64,000 nucleotides of DNA. It comes from Burkholderia dolosa (GTDB lineage Bacteria; Pseudomonadota; Gammaproteobacteria; Burkholderiales; Burkholderiaceae). The position numbers were made by a program, and so were the translations under genes. Positions 25,465-35,690 of the stretch are shown here, piece after piece. Under the pieces are notes generated by a model. It saw nothing but the letters and a program-made list of their open reading frames with translations. It was not told the DNA's origin and ran no database searches. Numbering within the stretch: the stretch's first letter is position 1; every line of letters starts with the position of its first letter. The stretch lies in contig NZ_CABVPR010000029.1 in NCBI RefSeq assembly GCF_902499135.1, positions 1 to 64,000 of the forward strand, in the 5' to 3' direction.

Positions 25465-26424
25465 TCAAAACAGTTCGAGTTCGCCCGATTCGACCATCGG
25501 CCCGACGTCCTGCACCGATTCGCGGAAATCGTCCGGCGACCAGCTCAGGCTGAACACGAAACGCTGATCGAGCTGGACCGAGCGGCCCGACGCCGCGTCG
25601 GTCATCCGGTACTTGAAACAGAGCTGCGGACAGTCGCCGCCGAACGAGATGAACTTCTGCTTGTGATTGACGACGAGCGGCACCTGCACCGGATGCCGCG
25701 CGAGCGCTTCCGCGTCGCCGAGGTAGCGGTTCTTGAACGCGCCCCACACGAGATTGGTCAGCTCGCCGAGCACACTGTTCACGTCGCGGAAATCCGCTGC
25801 GCGGCCGTCGCCGCGCGTGCCGCCGATCATGTCGAGCAGCGGCTGCTCGCTCGTCTGCAGCAGCATGTAGCCGCGGCACCACGCGCTTTCGAGCGCGATC
25901 AGGCTGAACACTTCGCCGAAGATGATCTGGTCGCGCACGATGCACGGCGTGTCGTGCTCGATCGTCATGCCCGGAAACAGGCTGTCGAGCCGCGCTTCGG
26001 TGATCTCCGCGATGCCGCGCACGAGCGCGTTCGGATAGTCGCGGCTGAACAGATACTCGTCGATCGCACGCTCGAGCGGCGTCATGTCGGGTGCGACGTA
26101 AGCCGCGCACGCGACGCGCGCGAGCGCCGCCGGCAGCCCTTCGCGCGACGCGACCGACGCGCGGCGCAGGATGATCGGCAGCTCGGGCCGCAGCGCGTCG
26201 ATCTGCGTCGCGATGATCGCGCTCTCGGCCGGCGAGCCGCCGTAGTCCTCGGCAAGCAGGATCGCGCCGAGGTCGATATTCGAGCGCAGCATCTTCAGCA
26301 GCCGGTTGCGGCGCACGGTCAGGCCGATCAGGTTGTGTTCGTCGCAAAAGCGCTTGATCGCGTCCGCGTGCGAGCGACTTTCGTCGAGTATGAGCACCTT
26401 GCTGACGGGTCGGTCTTCGGTCAT
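25465..26424 (-). CDS. Pseudo-receiver plus CheX-like phosphatase protein
   Basis: 319 residues. Residues 8-125 resemble a response-regulator receiver (VLILDESRSHADAI, then GAILLAEDYGG, then LPIILRRAS) but the acceptor region is altered, so phosphorylation is doubtful. Residues about 140-310 are a CheX-type domain with the phosphatase signature E221-L-T-N224 in LGELTNLVWGAFKNRYL. CheX proteins remove phosphate from CheY. The last residues, GELELF, are identical to the end of the next protein. Start at the ATG of MTEDRPVSKV. Fourth gene of the operon, and the likely off-switch for the adjacent CheY. Confidence 0.85.
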   Translation of the reverse strand: MTEDRPVSKVLILDESRSHADAIKRFCDEHNLIGLTVRRNRLLKMLRSNIDLGAILLAEDYGGSPAESAIIATQIDALRPELPIILRRASVASREGLPAALARVACAAYVAPDMTPLERAIDEYLFSRDYPNALVRGIAEITEARLDSLFPGMTIEHDTPCIVRDQIIFGEVFSLIALESAWCRGYMLLQTSEQPLLDMIGGTRGDGRAADFRDVNSVLGELTNLVWGAFKNRYLGDAEALARHPVQVPLVVNHKQKFISFGGDCPQLCFKYRMTDAASGRSVQLDQRFVFSLSWSPDDFRESVQDVGPMVESGELELF

Positions 26425-26486
26425 CTCGCGGGTTCCTCGCGGTGGGTTCGGCACGGTCGCCCGTGCAGCATTCAGAATGGCGGCGG

Positions 26487-27083
26487 TCAGAACAGCTCGA
26501 GCTCGCCGCCCGTATCGGCCGCCGCGGTTTCCGGCACGTGGAAATCGACCGGCGCGTTCGCGCACACGCACAGCGTCGCGCCGATCCGCACGTCGCCGCC
26601 GAGCGTCACGTCGTATGCGGCGAGATGGTCGGGCTTCAACGCCGTCAGATAGTCGATGCTCGCGCCGCTCAGCAGATACGGCGTCGACATCCCGAGATCG
26701 GGAAACGGCGCGGTCAGCGCCTGATTGATCGCGCCGCAGCACAGGTTCGCGACCTCCATGAACGCTTCGGGCAACGGCCGCTGTGCGCCGCCAGCCTGCG
26801 TCGCGCCGACGAAGTAGCGGCGCGTCGCGTCGTCGTCGCTGAAGCGCAGCGCGAGCAGCAGCCGGAAATGCAATGCCGAGATCGTCAGCACCGCGACGTG
26901 GTCGCGCGCGTTCCGCGCCGCTCGCGCGTTCGCATGCGATCGATCGGCGCGCGTGTCGGTCGACGGATCGTGCGGTTCCGCGTGCGTCGGCCGGATCTCG
27001 CACGCGCCGCCCGACGCGAGCCGCGTGCGCGCCGCGTCGAAGAAGATCCGCTCGAAGCCGGCCTTCGCGTTCGCGCCGATCAC
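26487..27083 (-). CDS. CheX-like chemotaxis phosphatase-type protein
   Basis: 198 residues. It begins with GTG inside a GTGA overlap with the upstream gene's stop (27080-27083), and GGAGAGG lies just before. The signature E110-V-A-N113 in FMEVANLCCGAINQAL matches the CheC/CheX E-x-x-N motif, and the fold order agrees (HVAVLTISA, then the signature helix, then DVTLGGDVRIGATLCVC). A short Ala/Arg-rich insert (about 30-62) splits the N-terminal strand. It ends GELELF exactly like the protein encoded after it. Probably a paired phosphatase or adaptor in the same pathway. Confidence 0.82.
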   Translation of the reverse strand: MIGANAKAGFERIFFDAARTRLASGGACEIRPTHAEPHDPSTDTRADRSHANARAARNARDHVAVLTISALHFRLLLALRFSDDDATRRYFVGATQAGGAQRPLPEAFMEVANLCCGAINQALTAPFPDLGMSTPYLLSGASIDYLTALKPDHLAAYDVTLGGDVRIGATLCVCANAPVDFHVPETAAADTGGELELF

Positions 27084-27826
27084 GCGGCCTCTCCTTCGAG
27101 CCGCGCATGCAGCTGCGCGGCGAGTGTTTCGACGGTCGCGAGCGCGGCCGTGATCATCTTGCCGCCGGCCTGGATGTCCTGGAACGTCGCGGCCGTCACG
27201 AGATCGTTGCGATTCAGGCTGTCGCGATAGCTGTTCGACAGCTGCTGCGAGCGCGCGGCGAGCCCGCGCACCTCGCTCGCGACGATCGAGAAGCCGCGCC
27301 CTGCGGCGCCGGCGCGCGCGGCCTCGATCGATGCGTTCAGCGACACGATCGACACGTGCGCGACGATCGCCGACAGCTCCTGGTTCTTCGTCCGCATGTC
27401 GTGGTTCTGCGTGGTCAGCGAGATCATCTGCTCGTGCCAGCGCTCGAACGTGCCGGCGAGCCCGCGCAGCCGCGCCGCCTCGTCGGCGATCCTCGTCGCG
27501 TGCTGCGCGAGCGCCGCACGTTCGGCGGCGAGCGCATGCTGTGCGTCGCGCAGTGCGGCCGCGTCGGCCGCCTCGCGCGCGAGCGCTTCTTCCAGCTGCG
27601 CTTCGCGCAGTGCCCACGCATCGGCCGCGTCCGCATGCGCGCGCGCCGCGTCGTCGGCCCGCGCATCGGCGGCGGCCAGCGCGTCGCGCAGCACGCTCGT
27701 TTCGTTCGCCATCGCGGCGGCGAAGCGCGCACGCGCGATGCGCAGCACGATCGCGGCAAGCGCCGCGACGACGAGGCCGCCCGCCAGCGCGGCTGCTCCG
27801 GGAATCGTCCACGCGTGCACGGTCAC
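27080..27826 (-). CDS. Miniature membrane-anchored MCP-like signalling protein
   Basis: 248 residues. GTG start in a GTGA overlap with the kinase stop (27823-27826). One membrane segment (about 8-30), then a long Ala-rich coiled coil (35-125), then the MCP hairpin tip: SAIVAHVSIVSLNASIEAARAGAAGRGFSIV-type sequence with the universal NASIEAARAG-GRGF core (about 160-185) and EVRGLAARS. It has no periplasmic sensor and a shortened returning helix. It presumably forms the signalling scaffold for the kinase, which carries the sensor instead. No methylation enzymes are encoded nearby. Confidence 0.88.
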   Translation of the reverse strand: MTVHAWTIPGAAALAGGLVVAALAAIVLRIARARFAAAMANETSVLRDALAAADARADDAARAHADAADAWALREAQLEEALAREAADAAALRDAQHALAAERAALAQHATRIADEAARLRGLAGTFERWHEQMISLTTQNHDMRTKNQELSAIVAHVSIVSLNASIEAARAGAAGRGFSIVASEVRGLAARSQQLSNSYRDSLNRNDLVTAATFQDIQAGGKMITAALATVETLAAQLHARLEGEAA

Positions 27827-30249
27827 TCCGCTGCGCCGGCGTTTGCGACATGCGCGCGCTCGACATGCGCGTCCGCGACGTTCCCGACATCCGCGCGCGC
27901 GTGCATCGCATCGTGGCCCGCGCCGTCGGCCGCGAAACGGTCCGGCAGCGACACGATCGTCTCGAACGCGCGGTACGGTGCGCCGACCCGATCGTCGATG
28001 AAGCGCAGCGCGATGTCGCCGCCGTCGCGCTTCAGGAAATTGCGCACCGCGTCCATCCCGACGCCGCGCCCCGATACCTCGGTCACCGCGCGCGCCGTCG
28101 AAAAGCCGGGCCGGAAGATCAGCTCGGCCACCGCGTCGTCGGACGTCACCGCTTCGCTGCCTGCGTCGAGCCAGCCGCGCTCGCGCGCGACCGCACGGAT
28201 CCGGTCGAGCGCGAGGCCGCGCCCGTCGTCGCGCAGCACGAAGCGCAGCGCACCGTCGACGACGTCGACCGCAATGTCGATCGTGCCCGCTGGCGGCTTG
28301 CCGGCCGCGCGGCGCTCGTCGGACGTTTCGATCCCGTGATCGACCGCATTGCGCAGCAGATGCATGAACACGTTCTTCAGCGTCGCGGCGATCTCGCTGC
28401 GCACCCGACGGCCGTTGCTGTCGATATGGACGACCGGCGCCGGCTTGCCGAGCTCGGCCGCGAGCGACGGCAGCGATTCGATCACGCTGCCGAGCGCGTC
28501 GCCGACATGCTGCGTGCCGAGCTGGCTCAGCATCCGGCGCACCGCGTCGCGCGCCGCGCGCCAGTCGGCCGCGTTGGCCGGATCGGCGCCGTCGAGCATG
28601 CGCAGGCTCTCGCGGATGTGCGCGCGCTCGACCATCAGATAGTCGCCCGCGCCGCCGTGCGCCGGCGCCGCGCTGCGGCCGAGCGTGACCGCGTTGATCG
28701 TCGCGTAGTGCTCGACGGCCTCGCGCACGCGCGCGAGATCTTCCATCAGCGCGTCGCGGTCCCAGTCGCGGCCGCCGTCCGCGCGGCGCAGCGCGTCGTA
28801 CGCCTGCTCGGCCTCGTGAACGATGTTCGTCAGATGCTGCAGGCTGTACGTGCGCGCATTGCCCTTGATCGTGTGCATGTTGCGGAACAGTGCGGCGACG
28901 ATGGAATGATCCGCGCGTTCGTGCTGACGGATCATCCGCTCGTTCTCGCTGAGAAAGCCCTTTGCGCTGTGCACGAAGTCGTGGAACTTGTCCTGGCTGA
29001 TCGACAGGATCTCGCCGATCATCTCGAGACGCCGCTGCTGTTCGCCGGCCTGCGCGGTCAGCTCGCGGATCTCCGTCACGTCGCGCACGCACAGCATCAG
29101 GCGCACGACGGTATCGGTCTCGTCGGTGATCGCCGACCAGCTCAGGTCCAGCCATTTCTCGCGGCCGTCCGGCATCCGCTTCGCGACCTCGTTGACGAGC
29201 AGATGCTCGTTGAACGCGAAGTTCATGCTGTCTTCGCCGAGGCACGCGTGCACGGCCGCTTCGACTTGCGAGCGCGCATCGGCGCCGATGTCCGAGTCGT
29301 CGAACACGAGCGCCATCAGGTCGCGGCCGGCGATGTCGTTCGTCTCGAAGATCGTCTCGAGGTACGCCGAATATTCGGCATGCACGACGCCGCCGTCGAC
29401 GACGGTCAGAATCCCCTGCTGCATGTTCTGCAGCATCGCCTGGATGTCGGCGGTCTTCTGCTTGAGCTGCGCGGCGTTCTCCTGGATCTTCTCGATCATC
29501 CCGTTGAACGCGACGATCGAACGACCGATCTCGTCCATCCGCCCGACTGGCACGCGGCGCGTGAAGTCCTGGCTCGTCGCGATCTCGCTCATCATCGTCT
29601 GCATCCGGCTGAGCGGCCGCGTGATCTGCCGGTACAGCACGAAGCCGAGCGCGGTCAGCAGCACGACGACGGTGCCGGCCACCGCGCCGATCGCGGTCGC
29701 CGTCGTCGCGAGCATCCCGTTCAGCGCGGCGATCGCGTCGTCCTTCTGGCGGTTCTTCTCGACGCGCAGCGTGTCGACGATGCTCTCGAGCTCGTCGCGA
29801 TACTGCGCGACGTTCGCGAACAGGTACGCCTGCGCGATCTCGTTCTTGCCGTCGGCCTTCATCTTCACGGTGTCGTCGATCGCCGCGAAATAGTTCGCCG
29901 CGCTGTCCTTCGCCTGCGCGACGAGACCTTCCTGCGCGCGGCCGACCGCCGATTTCGCCTGCGCGTCGAGCGCCGCGCGCAGCGCGGCCTGCTTCGCCTT
30001 CAGCTCGTCGCGCGCCTGCGCGGCGGTGTTCGCATCCGGCGCATACACGAGCGTCATCGTCGCGATCTGGATGTTCTTCACGTCGGCGACGAGATCGGCC
30101 GACGCGAGCGCGCTCGGCACGATGCCCTGCGTGACCTGGCGCACCTCGGACGCGCTCTTGCGCGTCTGGTACACCGCGTAGATGCCGATCGCCGACAACG
30201 CGACGAACGTCAGGACGACCAGCAGCGTAATGCGATGACGAATGGTCAT
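27823..30249 (-). CDS. Membrane sensor-HAMP-PAS-HPt-histidine kinase, CheA-like without CheW domain
   Basis: 808 residues. TM1 at about 7-27, a periplasmic four-helix-bundle MCP-type sensor (30-185), TM2 (187-207), HAMP (208-260, ITRPLSRMQ), PAS (270-392, QGILTVVDGGVVHAEYS), then a CheA-type HPt with H459 in RNMHTIKGNARTY, and a HATPase with N634 in HLLRNAVDHGIE, DDGRG (674-678) and SGRGVGMDAV (726-735). The CheW-like P5 domain is missing; the tail after 770 is low-complexity. It thus joins receptor and kinase in one chain. First gene of the operon; four genes follow with overlaps or short gaps. Confidence 0.92.
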   Translation of the reverse strand: MTIRHRITLLVVLTFVALSAIGIYAVYQTRKSASEVRQVTQGIVPSALASADLVADVKNIQIATMTLVYAPDANTAAQARDELKAKQAALRAALDAQAKSAVGRAQEGLVAQAKDSAANYFAAIDDTVKMKADGKNEIAQAYLFANVAQYRDELESIVDTLRVEKNRQKDDAIAALNGMLATTATAIGAVAGTVVVLLTALGFVLYRQITRPLSRMQTMMSEIATSQDFTRRVPVGRMDEIGRSIVAFNGMIEKIQENAAQLKQKTADIQAMLQNMQQGILTVVDGGVVHAEYSAYLETIFETNDIAGRDLMALVFDDSDIGADARSQVEAAVHACLGEDSMNFAFNEHLLVNEVAKRMPDGREKWLDLSWSAITDETDTVVRLMLCVRDVTEIRELTAQAGEQQRRLEMIGEILSISQDKFHDFVHSAKGFLSENERMIRQHERADHSIVAALFRNMHTIKGNARTYSLQHLTNIVHEAEQAYDALRRADGGRDWDRDALMEDLARVREAVEHYATINAVTLGRSAAPAHGGAGDYLMVERAHIRESLRMLDGADPANAADWRAARDAVRRMLSQLGTQHVGDALGSVIESLPSLAAELGKPAPVVHIDSNGRRVRSEIAATLKNVFMHLLRNAVDHGIETSDERRAAGKPPAGTIDIAVDVVDGALRFVLRDDGRGLALDRIRAVARERGWLDAGSEAVTSDDAVAELIFRPGFSTARAVTEVSGRGVGMDAVRNFLKRDGGDIALRFIDDRVGAPYRAFETIVSLPDRFAADGAGHDAMHARADVGNVADAHVERAHVANAGAAE

Positions 30250-30344
30250 GTGTACAGCTCCCCGCGGCGATCCGGCTTCGATCGCTCGTTGTTCATTGAA
30301 AGAATTCGAGCGCCGAATTATCGGGGGCGATGTATGACTATCCG

Positions 30345-30367
30345 ATGACCGATAATCGATCGGTCAT
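30345..30367. promoter_or_regulatory. Inverted repeat upstream of the chemosensory operon
   Basis: ATGACCGAT (30345-30353) and ATCGGTCAT (30359-30367) are perfect 9-bp arms with a 5-base spacer, about 100 bp before the kinase start. A good dimer-binding site for a regulator of the operon. Confidence 0.5.
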
Positions 30368-30405
30368 TGTGCAAATTGCAATGATCAATTTCGGCGCAAA
30401 TCGTC

Positions 30406-30432
30406 TAAAGTTTCGCCGCGATCGGTCGTTAA
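30406..30432 (+). promoter_or_regulatory. Sigma-28 (FliA)-like promoter pattern
   Basis: TAAAGTTT (30406-30413), exactly 11 bases, then GTCGTTAA (30425-30432), against consensus TAAAGTTT-N11-GCCGATAA. It points right, away from the chemosensory genes, toward the esterase 350 bp on. Confidence 0.4.
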
Positions 30433-30789
30433 CCTCCGGCCGGGCTTTGTCCGTGCGGGAGCCGCGCCGTGCCGCCAATGCGGTCGCCGATATTCGTTCT
30501 TCGATCCGCGATAGGGATGCGGCTTCGTCAAACGAGCCGCGTAAAACGTTTGCCGATTATCCGCGAATCGATTTCATGTCGTATTTCGCTGTGCCCGCTC
30601 GATTTATTCGACGAATATCGATACGCGCGATGCGCGATATTCCGGCCGCGGCCGATGCGCCCGCCTGCCGCGCGCTTTCGCACCGGTCGATTCATTCCGG
30701 CGACGAAACGGTGAATCGCGCCGCCGTGGTTTGCATGCGCGCGTGCACGCTCTAGACTGTCGGATCGCTCCCCGCTCCGGACCCGCCCG

Positions 30790-31503
30790 ATGCCCGACAC
30801 CCTGCCGCTGACCACCGACGCCGAATCCGGCCTCTCATACCTGCTGCGCGCCGCCGCCGGCCGCCCTGCCGCCAGACTGTTGCTGCTGCACGGCGTCGGC
30901 GGCAACGAAACGAATCTGCTGCATCTGAGCGATACGGTCGACCCGCGCATCGAAATCGCGTTCGTGCGCGCGCCGCTCGCGTTCGGGCCCGGCCAGCACG
31001 CGTGGTTTCCGGTGCGCTTCGGCCCGGACGGCCCCGAAATCGATGCCGCGCGCGCGAATGCGAGCCGCGTGCGGCTGATCGCGCTGCTGCGCGCGTGGCG
31101 CGCGCAGGACGATACAAACGGCGCACACGCCGCGCCGCCGACCGTGATCGCCGGCTTCAGTCAGGGCGGCATCATGAGCGCGAGCGTCGCGCTCACTTCG
31201 CCGGCCGACGTCGCCGGTTTCGCTGTGATGTGCGGGCGCATCCTGCCCGAAATCGATCCGCTGATCGCGCCGCGCGACGCGCTGCGTACGTTGCACGCGC
31301 TGATCGTGCACGGCCGCTTCGACGACAAGCTGCCGGTCACGTGGGCCGAAACCGCCGACGCGAAACTGACCGCGCTCGGCGTCGCGCACGACACGCGGCT
31401 ATACGACGCGGGTCACGCGCTGACCGACGACATGGCCGCCGATTTCGGCCGCTGGATCGACGCGCGCGCCGGGTTGAACCGATCCAGCCGCGAGCGCGCG
31501 TGA
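30790..31503 (+). CDS. Phospholipase/carboxylesterase-family alpha/beta hydrolase
   Basis: 237 residues, cytoplasmic, no signal peptide. The nucleophile serine is in AGFSQGGIMSA (about residue 122), the acid in VHGRFDDKLPV and the histidine in DAGHALTDD; LLLHGVGGNET provides the oxyanion loop. Relatives hydrolyse short-chain esters or act on acylated proteins. Convergent with the permease gene, 27 bp between stops. Substrate unknown. Confidence 0.88.
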   Translation: MPDTLPLTTDAESGLSYLLRAAAGRPAARLLLLHGVGGNETNLLHLSDTVDPRIEIAFVRAPLAFGPGQHAWFPVRFGPDGPEIDAARANASRVRLIALLRAWRAQDDTNGAHAAPPTVIAGFSQGGIMSASVALTSPADVAGFAVMCGRILPEIDPLIAPRDALRTLHALIVHGRFDDKLPVTWAETADAKLTALGVAHDTRLYDAGHALTDDMAADFGRWIDARAGLNRSSRERA

Positions 31504-31530
31504 CGGACGCGGCCGCCGCCGCGTGCGTCG

Positions 31531-33024
31531 TCATACGTTGCTCGCCGGATCCGCGATCGCGGGCGCCGCGGCCGAGCGCTCGCGGGCGGCGCCGCGCTTC
31601 GCGAGCCGCCAGCCGATCGTCAGCACGAGCACGACGAACGGAATCGTCGCGATCGTCCACGTGCCGCCCGGGTAATCGAACGCCATCAGCACCAGCACGC
31701 CGAGCAGGAACGCGAGCGTGAGCCACGACGTGAACGGCGCGCCCGGCATCCGGAACGGCACGTCGTTCAGCTCGCCGCGCTTCACCGCGCGACGGAACCG
31801 GATCTGGCACATCACGATGAACGCCCACGTCGTGATGATGCCGAGCGACGCCATGTTCAGCACGATCTCGAACGCCTGCGCCGGCACGATGTAGTTCAGC
31901 GGCACGCCGATCGCATTGATCGCGACGGTGATCAGGATCCCGCCGTACGGCACGCCGCGTGCGTTCATCCGCGACACGAAGCGCGGCGCGGAGCCGCCCA
32001 TCGCGAGCGAGCGCAGCACGCGCCCGGTCGAGTAGAGGCCGGAGTTCAGGCTAGACAGCGCGGCGGTCAGCACGACCACGTTCATCACCGTGCCGACGTA
32101 AGGCACGCCGAGCTTGCCGAAGAACGTGACGAACGGGCTTTCGTGCGCGCTGTACGCGGTCCACGGCAGCAGCATCGTCAGCAGCACGACCGAGCCGACG
32201 TAGAACAGCGCAATGCGCCACATCACGCTGTTGATCGCCTTCGGCAGCACCTTGCGCGCGTCCGCGGTCTCGCCGGCCGCGACGCCGACCAGCTCGATGC
32301 TCGCGTATGCGAACACGACGCCCTGCACGATCAGCACGGCCGGCAGGATCCCGTGCGGAAAGATTCCGCCGTGATCGGCGATCAGGTGCAGCCCCGGCAT
32401 CTGGCCGGCCACCGGATGACCGCTCGCGAGAAACACCGCACCGACTGCGAGGAACACCGCAAGCGTGCCGACCTTCACGAGCGAGAACCAGAACTCCATC
32501 TCGCCGAACACCTTCACGCCGATCATGTTCATCACCGACACGATCCCGAGCGCGCCGAGCGCGAATACCCACTGCGGCACATCGGAGAACACGGCCCAGT
32601 ACTTCATGTAGATCGCGACCGCGGTGATGTCGACGATGCCGGTCGTCGCCCAGTTCAGGTAGTACATCCAGCCGGCGACGAACGACGCGCGTTCGCCCAT
32701 GAACTCGCGCGCGTACGACACGAAGCTGCCGCTGGTCGGCCGATGCAGCACGAGCTCGCCGAGCGCGCGCACGATCAGGAACGCGAACGCGCCGCACACG
32801 AGATACACGAGCGCGAGCGCCGGCCCCGCGCTCTGCAGGCGGCCGCCCGCGCCGAGAAAGAGGCCGGTGCCGATCGCGCCGCCCATCGCGATCATCTGCA
32901 CGTGGCGCGGCTTCAGCTGCTTCGCATAGCCGGCCTCGTGCGACGCGAACAGCGCGTCCGGATCGGCATGACGGGAATCGGCGCCGCCGGCCGGATCGGC
33001 CGCGCGCTCGCTGGCGTGCTTCAT
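31531..33024 (-). CDS. ansP: L-asparagine/amino acid permease (AAT family)
   Basis: 497 residues with about 12 membrane segments. The opening [26 protein letters not shown] is the substrate-site block of the amino acid transporter family, and [23 protein letters not shown]-type order follows. AnsP relatives import asparagine by proton symport. Its neighbours (aspartase, a LysR, an asparaginase) support asparagine or aspartate as substrate. Lies 109 bp downstream of aspA on the same strand, so probably co-transcribed. Confidence 0.88.
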   Translation of the reverse strand: MKHASERAADPAGGADSRHADPDALFASHEAGYAKQLKPRHVQMIAMGGAIGTGLFLGAGGRLQSAGPALALVYLVCGAFAFLIVRALGELVLHRPTSGSFVSYAREFMGERASFVAGWMYYLNWATTGIVDITAVAIYMKYWAVFSDVPQWVFALGALGIVSVMNMIGVKVFGEMEFWFSLVKVGTLAVFLAVGAVFLASGHPVAGQMPGLHLIADHGGIFPHGILPAVLIVQGVVFAYASIELVGVAAGETADARKVLPKAINSVMWRIALFYVGSVVLLTMLLPWTAYSAHESPFVTFFGKLGVPYVGTVMNVVVLTAALSSLNSGLYSTGRVLRSLAMGGSAPRFVSRMNARGVPYGGILITVAINAIGVPLNYIVPAQAFEIVLNMASLGIITTWAFIVMCQIRFRRAVKRGELNDVPFRMPGAPFTSWLTLAFLLGVLVLMAFDYPGGTWTIATIPFVVLVLTIGWRLAKRGAARERSAAAPAIADPASNV

Positions 33025-33133
33025 GGTATGTCTCCGTATGTTTGTCGAGGTGTCGCCGCCGTCGGGCGGGCGTTCGATGGAACGGCTGCGCGCGGGCCGC
33101 CGGCGACACGCGCCGGCGCCGCGCGGCCGGATT

Positions 33134-34540
<1,407 letters not shown>

Positions 34541-34667
34541 CGTGCCCCTCCTGGAATGTCTCGTGCCCGTCTATGCCGCTGCGGCTCGTCGATGCCCGTC
34601 GCTCGACGGGATCGCATTCTATGCCTTTGCGTCATCGCGCTTGTCTCTGTATTATCGAAAGCGGTTT

Positions 34668-34680
34668 TGCGTCAGACGCA
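34668..34680. promoter_or_regulatory. LysR-type palindrome between aspA and its regulator
   Basis: TGCGTC-A-GACGCA is a perfect dyad that fits the T-N11-A LysR box, 14 bases before the regulator's ATG. A half copy TGCGTC lies at 34628-34633. Likely autoregulatory and shared with aspA. Confidence 0.5.
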
Positions 34681-34694
34681 ACAGCGAGAAGCGA

Positions 34695-35669
34695 ATGAAA
34701 AAAGGAGCAACGGAGACCGGCATCGACCATTTCGGGGCGATGCGCGCGTTCGTGCGGGTGGTGGAAACCGGCAGTTTTTCGGCGGTCGCGAAGGAGATGC
34801 ACGTATCGACGTCGACGATCGCGCGCAAGGTGACCGCCATCGAGGACGCGCTCGGCGTCCCGCTGCTGCACCGCTCGACGCACAGCGTGACGCTGACGGA
34901 AGCCGGCAACATCTATCTGGAGCGCGCGGTCACGCTGATCGCCGATCTCGACGACACGCTGCGTGTCGTCGCCGAGCTGAACGCGCGGCCGAGCGGGCCG
35001 CTGAAGCTCACCGCGCCGGTCGCGTTCGGCCGCCGCCATCTGGCGCCGCTCGTCGCGCCGTTCCTCGCGCGCTATCCGACGATCCAGCTCGACGTGCGGC
35101 TCACCGACAATCACAACGATCTCGTCGCCGGCGGTTTCGATCTCGACATTCACGAAGGCGAGAACTACCTCGACAATCTGGTCGTGCATCGGCTGTCGCG
35201 CAACGACAGCATCCTGTGCGCGACGCCCGGCTATCTCGACCGCTGCGGCCGCCCGTCGACGCCGGACGATCTGAAGCAGCACAACTGCCTGCGCTACGTG
35301 CATCCGGAAGGCGATCCGCACTGGGAACTGGTGAACGGCGACGCACGGCACAGCCTGCTGCCTGCCGGCAATCTCGTCACCGATCATTCGGAACTGCTGC
35401 TCGAAGCGACCTGCGCGGGGCTCGGCATCGCCGAATTCGAGATCTGGCTCGTGCGCGACCTGCTCGCGAGCGGCCAGCTCGAAGCCGTGCTGCCGCGCTA
35501 TCGGCTGCACAACCGGCTGACCGGCGAGTTCATCTACATCGCGTATCTCGCGAACCGGCGCAGCTCCGCGAAGCTGCGCGTGCTGAAGGAGTTTCTCGTC
35601 GAACGCCTCGCGCACATCGGCGAGCTGTCCGAAGCCGAGCTGGCGAAGATTCGCGACACGCGCGCGTGA
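34695..35669 (+). CDS. LysR-family transcriptional regulator of the aspartate cluster
   Basis: 324 residues from the ATG at 34695 (MKKGATETGIDHFGAMRAFV), preceded by AGCGAGAAGCG. HTH at about 30-50 (SFSAVAKEMHVSTSTIARKV), followed by an effector domain of the CrgA-like group (GPLKLTAPVAFGRRHLAPLV). Divergent from aspA and next to the asparaginase gene, so the natural targets are these; the ligand is probably aspartate or asparagine (inference). Confidence 0.92.
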   Translation: MKKGATETGIDHFGAMRAFVRVVETGSFSAVAKEMHVSTSTIARKVTAIEDALGVPLLHRSTHSVTLTEAGNIYLERAVTLIADLDDTLRVVAELNARPSGPLKLTAPVAFGRRHLAPLVAPFLARYPTIQLDVRLTDNHNDLVAGGFDLDIHEGENYLDNLVVHRLSRNDSILCATPGYLDRCGRPSTPDDLKQHNCLRYVHPEGDPHWELVNGDARHSLLPAGNLVTDHSELLLEATCAGLGIAEFEIWLVRDLLASGQLEAVLPRYRLHNRLTGEFIYIAYLANRRSSAKLRVLKEFLVERLAHIGELSEAELAKIRDTRA

Positions 35670-35690
35670 TGTCGGCGGCTGCGGTGCCGC

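Larger units (their letters stand above)
30250..30789. other. Regulatory gap between the chemosensory operon and the esterase gene
   Basis: 540 bases of lower GC with no credible gene. It contains a 9-bp inverted repeat (30345-30367) and a sigma-28-like promoter pattern (30406-30432), listed separately. Confidence 0.6.

Noticed and set aside
27331-30348. Open frame of 1005 codons opposite the chemosensory kinase
   Set aside because: Mirror of the kinase gene, with Arg/Asp/His-rich non-protein-like content.
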